NCBI GenBank assembly: GCA_007120035.1
Contig: SKON01000061.1
Location: 1 to 45,421 of the forward strand
Origin: Myxococcales bacterium
GTDB lineage: Bacteria; Myxococcota_A; Bradymonadia; Bradymonadales; Bradymonadaceae
Direction: 5' to 3'
Length of the DNA: 45,421 nt
Notes under the pieces: generated by a model
Database searches by the model: none
Seen by the model: the letters and a program-made list of their open reading frames with translations, nothing else
Told to the model about the DNA's origin: nothing
Position numbers and translations under genes: made by a program
Shown here: positions 39,298 through 45,421 of the stretch, piece by piece
Position numbering within the stretch: the first letter of the stretch is position 1
How the letters are laid out: each line of letters begins with the position of its first letter

Positions 39298-41394
39298 ATG
39301 GAAGCGGTGACTGATTCGATGGAAGCGGAAGTTGAGAGACGGCTGGAAGCGTTGCGGAACGATCCGGAGCGGCTGATGCGGTACGATCTCAACGGTGATG
39401 GGCGGATCGACGCCAAGGAGTGGGCCGAGGTTCGGCGGGTGATCACCGCCGAGGTGCAGACCGAGAGGCAGCGTCAGGAGTCGTCCCGAGTGGGGGCGAA
39501 GACGATGCCGATGGCTCAGGAGGTGCTGCAGGATCGGTTTGAGGTGCGGGAAGAGTTGGGCCGTGGAGCTCAGGGGCGGACCTCAAAGGGGCTGGACCGG
39601 CAGACCGGCAAAGCGGTGGCGATCAAGGAGTTGATGCTCCGGGATGTAGAGGATTGGAAGGCGATCGAGCTCTTCGAGAGGGAGGGGATGGCCCTGAGGC
39701 ACCTGGACCACCCAGGGATCCCGGCCTATGTGGACGCTTTTCACGTGGAAGATCCCGAGACCGGAGAGGAGCGGTTCTTTCTGGTACAGGAGTTCGTCGA
39801 CGGCCAGGATCTGGAGACTCTGTCCAAGGAGGGCAAGCGGTTCACCGAGGAGGAGGCCCGGGATCTGGCCCGGGGGGTGTTGGAGATCCTGATGTACCTG
39901 CAGGAGCGGTCGCCGCCGGTGATCCATCGGGATATCAAGCCGTCGAATATCATGATGCGCCACGACGGGAGGCTGGCGTTGATCGACTTCGGGGCGGTGC
40001 AGTCGGTGATCCCGAACGCCAGCGGGGGGTCGACGATCATCGGGACCAGCGGCTACATGCCCGTGGAGCAGTTGATGGGGCGGAGCGTGCCGGCGACAGA
40101 TCTCTACGCGCTCGGGGCGACGCTGGCCCATCTCTTGTCGGGTCGACACCCGGCGGACCTGCCGATGCGGGAGATGCGGCTGGAGTTTGAGCCCTTCGTA
40201 AACCTATCGCCGGGGTTTCAGCGGTTTCTGGCCAGGATGTTGGACCCCCGGCTGGAGCATCGGTACCAGACGGCGAAGGAGGCGCTGCGTGCGCTGGAGC
40301 GGCCGGCTCCGAAGCCGCGGCCCCGGGAGTCGTCGGGGCTGATCGACCTGGCGGCGATTGCGGCGGAGCATCGGCGAGCGCAGCGGGGGGGGAAGGCGGC
40401 CGCGGAGGACTGGAGGTCGGGTCCGGCGGTCTCTTCGACGCCCAGCGCCACTCGGAACCCACCAAAGATGTCAAAGCCTGTGAGCGTTGTGCCTCGTGCG
40501 CGGAGGAGAATCGGGTGGTCGCTGCCGGACTTGAGCCCTGGACAATGGGAGGCCCTGATCGCCGTGGGGGTTGTGTTAGCGATGTTCCTGGCGGTTGGGG
40601 CGATGATCTATTTTTCGGTTCAGGGGCCGAACTACGAGCGGCGATGCGAGGGGGGAGAGGCCCGGGCCTGCAATGAGTGGGGTCGGCAGCTGGAGTCAAA
40701 CGATCGAGCCCGGGCCGAAGACGCCTACGCTCGGGGATGCGAGTTAGGCCACGCGATGGCGTGCAGCAACCAGGGGATCATGGCCCTGGTCCAGGATGCG
40801 CCCGAGAGAGCGGTGGCGCCGATGAGGCGGGGCTGCCGGATGAACCACTCCACGGCGTGCACGAACCTGGGGTGGCTGCTCCGAGAGACCGACCCGGAGG
40901 AGGGGATCGGTTATGCCCAGCGGGGCTGTGAGCTGGAGAGTGCGCTGGGGTGTGCGAACTACGCCGCCTACTTTTTGATGCACTACCACGACGGAGCGGA
41001 GGACCCTGATCTGGAGCTGCGGCGAGCCCGGCGGTATGCGCAGCGGGGGTGTGACGGGGAGTCTGAGAGCGGGTGCTACCGGTTGGCGCTGGCGAACCTG
41101 TACCTGGGAGAGGTGGAGAGCGCCATGCGGGCGGCTGTAGAGGGGGTGAGGTTGAATGCCCGGCACCCCCATACCCAGAAGGCCAAGGGGCTGGTGCTCC
41201 TTGCGGAAGGGGACCGGGAGGCGGCGGGGGAGGCCTTTAGAATGGCCTATCGGGCCGAGAGGCAGCCCGGGGGGAGCGAGCGGGCTGTGTTATCCCGGCC
41301 TTTGCGGGAGACCATCGAGGAGAGGTTGGAGCTGCTTGGGACGGTGTATCCGGAGCGAGCCGAGGTGATCGCGGCGGCTCGAGAGGAGCTCTGA
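39298..41394 (+). CDS. EF-hand / Ser-Thr kinase / Sel1-like repeat fusion protein
   Basis: 698 residues from ATG 39298 (GGGAGG 6 nt upstream). Residues 30-41 are a canonical EF-hand loop (DLNGDGRIDAKE). Kinase domain (about 80-335): GRGAQG (88-93), Lys 110 in VAIK, HRDIKPSN with HRD at 210-212, and DFG at 230-232. A linker and one helix (about 430-452) follow. The outer part has about four Sel1-like repeats with paired Cys (GCELGHAMACSNQG, GCRMNHSTACTNLG, GCELESALGCANYA, GCDGESESGCYRL), then a TPR-like end. The EF-hand suggests calcium responsiveness; unproven. Confidence 0.9.
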   Translation: MEAVTDSMEAEVERRLEALRNDPERLMRYDLNGDGRIDAKEWAEVRRVITAEVQTERQRQESSRVGAKTMPMAQEVLQDRFEVREELGRGAQGRTSKGLDRQTGKAVAIKELMLRDVEDWKAIELFEREGMALRHLDHPGIPAYVDAFHVEDPETGEERFFLVQEFVDGQDLETLSKEGKRFTEEEARDLARGVLEILMYLQERSPPVIHRDIKPSNIMMRHDGRLALIDFGAVQSVIPNASGGSTIIGTSGYMPVEQLMGRSVPATDLYALGATLAHLLSGRHPADLPMREMRLEFEPFVNLSPGFQRFLARMLDPRLEHRYQTAKEALRALERPAPKPRPRESSGLIDLAAIAAEHRRAQRGGKAAAEDWRSGPAVSSTPSATRNPPKMSKPVSVVPRARRRIGWSLPDLSPGQWEALIAVGVVLAMFLAVGAMIYFSVQGPNYERRCEGGEARACNEWGRQLESNDRARAEDAYARGCELGHAMACSNQGIMALVQDAPERAVAPMRRGCRMNHSTACTNLGWLLRETDPEEGIGYAQRGCELESALGCANYAAYFLMHYHDGAEDPDLELRRARRYAQRGCDGESESGCYRLALANLYLGEVESAMRAAVEGVRLNARHPHTQKAKGLVLLAEGDREAAGEAFRMAYRAERQPGGSERAVLSRPLRETIEERLELLGTVYPERAEVIAAAREEL

Positions 41395-41441
41395 GGGAAA
41401 CTGAGGTTTTGGAAAGCGATTGTGCAAAGGCCTGTGGGTAT

Positions 41442-41450
41442 TGGTATAGT
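41442..41450 (+). promoter_or_regulatory. extended -10 promoter for the lipoprotein at 41490
   Basis: TGG followed by TATAGT (five of six to TATAAT), giving a TGn extended -10, 40 bp upstream of the ATG. A weak TTGTGC lies at 41420-41425. Extended -10 promoters need no good -35. Confidence 0.5.
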
Positions 41451-41489
41451 CGTCGCGAACTGGTCGGATACGAGAACCGAGGAGCGATG

Positions 41490-42986
41490 ATGATCGGCGG
41501 AAATGAGTGGTGGAAGGTGTGCCTTGTGGTGGCGTTCGTGGGTCTGGGGGCGACGGCCTGCCGGGAGGACGCTGTGGAGGGCGGGGATGGATGTGACGAC
41601 GGATTTCAGATGAGCCCGGTGACCGGGGAGTGTGTGCCTGCGTCCCAGATGCCTGACGCCGGCGGGGAGGCCGACGCCGATGAGGGCGACGCGTCGGGGC
41701 CGAACGATTGGGTGGGTAACGGGATCGAAAACTGCGGGGCCGGGAATCCGCCGACCATGCTCTCCGGGGTGGTGACGATTCCGTCGGGAGAGCTGCCCCT
41801 GCCGGGAGTGGCCGTGTACGTTCCGCGGTCGGAGCCGGCGTCGTTCTCCGAGGGGGCGGAGTGCTTGCCCTGTGACGGAGAGGAGATCACGGACTACTGG
41901 GTGAAGTCGCGGACGAACCTTCGAGGGGAGTTCTTGCTGACCGATGTGCCGGCGGGGACGAACGTGCAGTTGGTGATGGAGGTGGGGAAGTGGCGTCGAC
42001 AGGTGACGGTCCCGGAGATCCCGGCCTGCGAGCACACGGTGATCGACGATCCGGACCTGACCCGACTGCCCCGGAATCAGGACGAGGGGCATATGCCGCA
42101 GTTCGCGGTGACCACCGGGGAGTTCGACGCGTTGGAGTGTCTGATGCGGCGGATCGGGATCGACGACTCGGAGTTTACCCCGGAGGACCAGGACGGGCGG
42201 GTCCACCTCTTCGCCGGTCGGGGCGGGACGGATCGATACCAGTCGGGAATGAACGACGGGGCGGCGTTCACCCGGGCCTGGGAGTGGTGGGGCGATCTGA
42301 ACAACCTGTTGGACTACGACATCATCATGCACTCCTGCGAGGGGTCGGCGTATATGGACGACAAGCGAGGAACGCCGGTGGAGGCCCTGCAGGACTTCAC
42401 CGAGAGGGGAGGCCGAGTGTTCCTCTCGCACTGGCACAACGGGTGGTTGCGGGAGGGGACCGAAGACTTCCGGTCCGTGGCCAACTGGATGAGCATGGAG
42501 GCGATCACCGGGATGGACCTGGAGCCGGAGACGGGGTTCATCAACATCGAGTTTGATAAGGGGCTGGAGCTGCGAGAGTGGATGTATGAGACGGGGACCA
42601 CGCCGCGGGGAGAGTTCCCGATCGTGGAGACCCGTGGGTCCATCGAGTCGGTGAATCCGGAGTACTCTCAGGAGTGGGTGTGGATCGAGCCGTCGGGGTT
42701 CGATGCTCCGTTCCTGCCCCCAGAGATGGGGGATCTCTTCCCGGATCCGCCCGACGAGATGACCCAGTACTTCAGCTTCAACACGCCGATCAACGCCCCG
42801 GAGGATTCCCAATGTGGGCGGGTGGTGTTCAGCGATATTCATGTGGCTGCGGGGAACTCGTCGTCCGTGGATCACCCCTTCCCGTCGGGATGCGTGACGG
42901 GGAGCCTGACGCCGCAGGAGAAGGCGCTGGTGTTCATGCTCTTCGATCTGGCGCGGTGTATCTCGCCGGATAAGAAGGCGAACTGA
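41490..42986 (+). CDS. large lipoprotein with carboxypeptidase-regulatory-like domain
   Basis: 498 residues. ATG 41490 (GGAG at 5-nt spacing) is preferred over the ATG at 41487. The signal ends in a lipobox with ATAC (Cys near residue 24). A short Asp/Ala-rich linker (about 45-70) is followed by a beta-sandwich of the carboxypeptidase-regulatory type (SGVVTIPSGELPLPGVAVYV ... GEFLLTDVPAGTNV). The C-terminal ~300 residues have a MHSCEGSAY / GGRVFLSHWHNGW stretch, as in ThuA/glutamine-amidotransferase-like folds; inference. Probably surface-exposed. Convergent with 43006-45421. Confidence 0.8.
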   Translation: MIGGNEWWKVCLVVAFVGLGATACREDAVEGGDGCDDGFQMSPVTGECVPASQMPDAGGEADADEGDASGPNDWVGNGIENCGAGNPPTMLSGVVTIPSGELPLPGVAVYVPRSEPASFSEGAECLPCDGEEITDYWVKSRTNLRGEFLLTDVPAGTNVQLVMEVGKWRRQVTVPEIPACEHTVIDDPDLTRLPRNQDEGHMPQFAVTTGEFDALECLMRRIGIDDSEFTPEDQDGRVHLFAGRGGTDRYQSGMNDGAAFTRAWEWWGDLNNLLDYDIIMHSCEGSAYMDDKRGTPVEALQDFTERGGRVFLSHWHNGWLREGTEDFRSVANWMSMEAITGMDLEPETGFINIEFDKGLELREWMYETGTTPRGEFPIVETRGSIESVNPEYSQEWVWIEPSGFDAPFLPPEMGDLFPDPPDEMTQYFSFNTPINAPEDSQCGRVVFSDIHVAAGNSSSVDHPFPSGCVTGSLTPQEKALVFMLFDLARCISPDKKAN

Positions 42987-43005
42987 GCGGAGGCGAGGGA
43001 ACCAC

Positions 43006-45421
43006 TCAGGGGGCGACGGCCTCGGCCAGTGCGCCGAGGGCAGCGGCGCGATCTGGTTCGCCGCGGGATTGGGCCGTGTGCTGAGCTCGCTGGAGCAGGA
43101 TGGCCATATCGACGAGACGAGCAGAATAGGGCCAGCCGTCCTGGTACTGCTCAAGGATAGAGTCGACGGTGCTCCAATCACCAAGTTCGGAGTGGAGCGC
43201 CAGGGCGATGCATTCGAAATGAGGGCGAAAGGGGAGGCCCGGACGGTCTCGGAAGAGCTCTTCGGCCCGTTGAAAGTGACGAAGAGCCTCGGGGGAGTCC
43301 CCTAGATGGAGGGCCGTGGTGGTCAGGCTCAGGAGAGCGTTGATGATACCCGCGACGCTGCCTCGATTCTCCTCGATAGCGAGGCTCTGGTGTCCGAGGT
43401 CGAGGGCGAGGCGGAAGTCACCCCGTTCGGCGGCGATATCGCCCAAACCGGTGAGCGCGTAGGCGCGAAGGGATTGGTAGCCACGATCGGTGGCCCACAT
43501 AGCGACGGATTGAAAGAGGCGCTGGGCGTGGGCGAAGTACCCTTGAGACTTCAGCGACCAGGCGCGGAACGCATCACCCCAGTGCAGCTCCAGGGGGTTG
43601 CCGGCCTGTTGGAGCCAGTGACTGGCGGTGTCAAAGTGGTGAGATGCCTCGATGAGATCGCCTGTGCGCTGGTGGACCCAGCCGATGGCGAGGTGGACCT
43701 TGCCGAGGCGTAAGGGGTCACCGGTGGCGTCGGCGAGGTCAAGAGCTTGTTGGAGGTGATGGTTGGCGTCGTCGATGGATTGGCGGCGAAGGTGGCACTC
43801 TGCGAGCGCCTGGTGAGCGCGGGCGGCGATGCTCTCGAGCCCGGGGGCGGCGGCCCATCGGAGGACGCCTTCGATGCAGGAAGCGGCGTCATCGTTGTCG
43901 CCTTCGACGAAGAGTTCGCGGGCTTTCAGGAGGTCTGTTTCAAGGCGGTCTGGATGGTCCGGTGGGAGGTCGAGTTGGTCGATAAGGGCAACCCGGAGAT
44001 CGAGAGCGCGGCGAAGACGTTGGCGGTCGCCGAGAGCATGAAAGCCGTTGATTTCTTGAGCGAGGGGGTCAAGTGCCTCGGCTGGGTGATCAGCCTGGAC
44101 GAAGTGGCGAGCGATCCGTCGGGTGACTGTGAGGGGTGGAGGAGAGTAGAGGCGCTGAAGAGCGTGGGCGCAGGCGAGGTGTAGGTCGGTCCAATCGTGA
44201 TCGGCGCGGACCAGAAGGTGGAGAGAGTCGACGAGGAGGCTGTGGGAGAAGCTCCAACCGGTGAAAGAGTGCCTGGCCAGCCCGTGGGCCTGAAGATCCG
44301 GGAAGAGGTCGTCGCCGTGCAAGTTCAGCTCGTCGCAGAGGGCGCTCCACTCCCGGCGGTCGATATGGCGGCCGAGGATGGAGGCGGCCTTGAGGGTCTC
44401 GAGAAAGCGGCGGGATCCGTCGGGATCGAGGGAGTTCCGGAGGACGCCGATCTGGGTATGCCAGAGGGAGAGGATGTCGTCAGGTACCGCTCGGGACTGC
44501 CCGGGGAGGACATGGAAGCCCTGGGGACCATCGACGAGGCATCCCGTGGAGAGCCAGTGGTTGAGGAGCTGGCGGGTGAAGAGGGGGTGTCCGTCGGTGC
44601 GACGGACGATGAGTTCGCAGAGAGTGGGCTCCAGCGGGAGGAGGAGGTCGATGAGGGTATGTTGGTCATCCGGGGCGAGAGGTGGGACCTCGATCGTCTC
44701 GCATCTGGGGGATGTGGTGCAGCGTTGAAGCTGAGATTGGAGGTGGGGGTCGGTGGCCAGGGCACGGGAGTGGACTGTAGCGATGATCAGGACCGGAGGG
44801 GGATCGGGGGATTCGGTGAGGAGATACTCGATGAGGCCCGGGCCATCGTCGGACCACTGCAGGTCATCGAGGAGGACTACGCAGGGGCGACGGTCGACGA
44901 AGGAGTGAAAGAGCTGAACGAGAAAGGCGAAGCGATGGCGTGGGCTATCGAAGTGAAACGAAGGGCCCTCGGTAATGCCCGAGGCGGGCTCGATGATCTC
45001 GGTGATGGCCCGGGCGTGGGTGTCGGGGAGAGCCCGGCGCAGGAGGTCGTAGACCTGTTCTCGGCTGAGGTTCCAGGCGTGAAAGACATGGCGGAGCAGG
45101 CCGCGGAAGCCCTGGGAGGGGCCGTCGCCGCCGGGGGTGTGGACGGCGTAGAAGGAGTGGGCAGCGGCAGCCTGGTGGGCCGTGGCGGTGAGCCATCTTG
45201 CCAGGGAGGACTTCCCAATACCCGGGGGGCCAGTGAGAAGGACCACTCGGGGGCCGTCGACGCTCTCGGTGAGGGCTCGCCAGAGGTGGTCGCGGAGCTT
45301 CTCGTGGCCGACGAAGGGTGGCTGGCGGAGGTTGAAGAGGCCCGTGCCGGTGCCCAGGAGCTCCGCGGCGGTGGGAGTGGGTTCGTAGGGCCGCCAGTCC
45401 GTTGGGATCGGGATCTCTGCC
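43006..45421 (-). CDS. AAA ATPase plus TPR protein, 5' truncated by window edge
   Basis: The frame stays open to the right edge, so the start lies outside; about 804 residues are seen. After a short linker (ELLGTGTGLFNLRQPPFVGH) comes a STAND/AAA-type NTPase: Walker A LLTGPPGIGKSSLARWL and Walker B CVVLLDDLQWSDDGPG. From about the middle to the C-terminus there are helical TPR-type repeats (for example AHQALAECHLRRQSIDDAN). The FVGHEKLRDHLWRAL linker is typical of myxobacterial Ser/Thr kinases fused to ATPase-TPR parts, so a kinase domain probably precedes it; inference. Confidence 0.85.
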   Translation of the reverse strand, partial: AEIPIPTDWRPYEPTPTAAELLGTGTGLFNLRQPPFVGHEKLRDHLWRALTESVDGPRVVLLTGPPGIGKSSLARWLTATAHQAAAAHSFYAVHTPGGDGPSQGFRGLLRHVFHAWNLSREQVYDLLRRALPDTHARAITEIIEPASGITEGPSFHFDSPRHRFAFLVQLFHSFVDRRPCVVLLDDLQWSDDGPGLIEYLLTESPDPPPVLIIATVHSRALATDPHLQSQLQRCTTSPRCETIEVPPLAPDDQHTLIDLLLPLEPTLCELIVRRTDGHPLFTRQLLNHWLSTGCLVDGPQGFHVLPGQSRAVPDDILSLWHTQIGVLRNSLDPDGSRRFLETLKAASILGRHIDRREWSALCDELNLHGDDLFPDLQAHGLARHSFTGWSFSHSLLVDSLHLLVRADHDWTDLHLACAHALQRLYSPPPLTVTRRIARHFVQADHPAEALDPLAQEINGFHALGDRQRLRRALDLRVALIDQLDLPPDHPDRLETDLLKARELFVEGDNDDAASCIEGVLRWAAAPGLESIAARAHQALAECHLRRQSIDDANHHLQQALDLADATGDPLRLGKVHLAIGWVHQRTGDLIEASHHFDTASHWLQQAGNPLELHWGDAFRAWSLKSQGYFAHAQRLFQSVAMWATDRGYQSLRAYALTGLGDIAAERGDFRLALDLGHQSLAIEENRGSVAGIINALLSLTTTALHLGDSPEALRHFQRAEELFRDRPGLPFRPHFECIALALHSELGDWSTVDSILEQYQDGWPYSARLVDMAILLQRAQHTAQSRGEPDRAAALGALAEAVAP

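Noticed and set aside
1..45421. tRNA, rRNA, insertion sequences or prophage genes
   Set aside because: No tRNA-like cloverleaf, rRNA stretch, transposase, integrase or phage structural gene was recognised on either strand.

Overview
The window looks like chromosomal DNA from a high-GC, predatory- or social-type deltaproteobacterium (Myxococcota / Bradymonadales-like). The signs are Hanks-type Ser/Thr kinases with PEGA or Sel1-like outer parts, an FHA-sigma54 enhancer-binding protein, many Cys-rich secreted proteins and lipoproteins, and frequent GTG starts. That placement is inference from gene content. No rRNA, tRNA, CRISPR array, transposase or phage gene was seen. The + strand is G-rich over genes of both orientations, which suggests the whole window lies on one replichore.

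Layout. 1-3438: 3' part of a Cys-rich secreted protein, a fatty acyl-AMP ligase-like enzyme read towards it, and a small membrane protein. 3446-6342 (minus): GAF/coiled-coil protein, Zn-ribbon protein and three small genes, one a TPR protein, that resemble an export-substrate/chaperone set. 6343-6848: a non-coding 254-bp near-perfect palindrome. 6849-9739 (+): an unknown 154-aa protein translationally coupled to a large PQQ-type beta-propeller protein. 9740-10609: an unusual C-rich non-coding repeat mosaic. 10610-12698 (minus): an APH/choline-kinase-like phosphotransferase and a lipoprotein made of tandem Cys-rich repeats. 12839-15615 (minus): a three-gene operon of two unknown proteins plus an ATP-dependent polynucleotide ligase. 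15711-20544: a lipoprotein, a VOC protein, a double-LOG-domain protein, a saccharopine-dehydrogenase-like/enoyl-reductase-like protein with a small membrane partner, and a HemG-type flavodoxin.

20541-30743 (minus) holds the most striking region: two paralogous four-gene modules in tandem. Each has, in transcription order, a TadE-like protein with two extra N-terminal membrane helices, a ~510-aa TadG-like protein, a TadE-like pseudopilin and a ~345-aa single-pass protein with a conserved CIGC motif. No Tad ATPase, platform or secretin gene lies nearby. The likely role is two alternative sets of minor pilins, or a dedicated surface structure served by machinery encoded elsewhere.

31054-45421 is signalling and envelope biology: an ABC1/UbiB-family kinase, a dolichyl-phosphate-mannose-synthase-like glycosyltransferase, an FHA-sigma54 activator, a kinase with PEGA domains, a hotdog-fold protein / 45-aa membrane peptide / DacB cluster, an EF-hand-kinase-Sel1 fusion, a lipoprotein, and an AAA/TPR protein (probably the C-terminal part of another kinase) cut by the right edge. 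Many neighbours overlap by 4 bp (ATGA/GTGA), indicating translational coupling.
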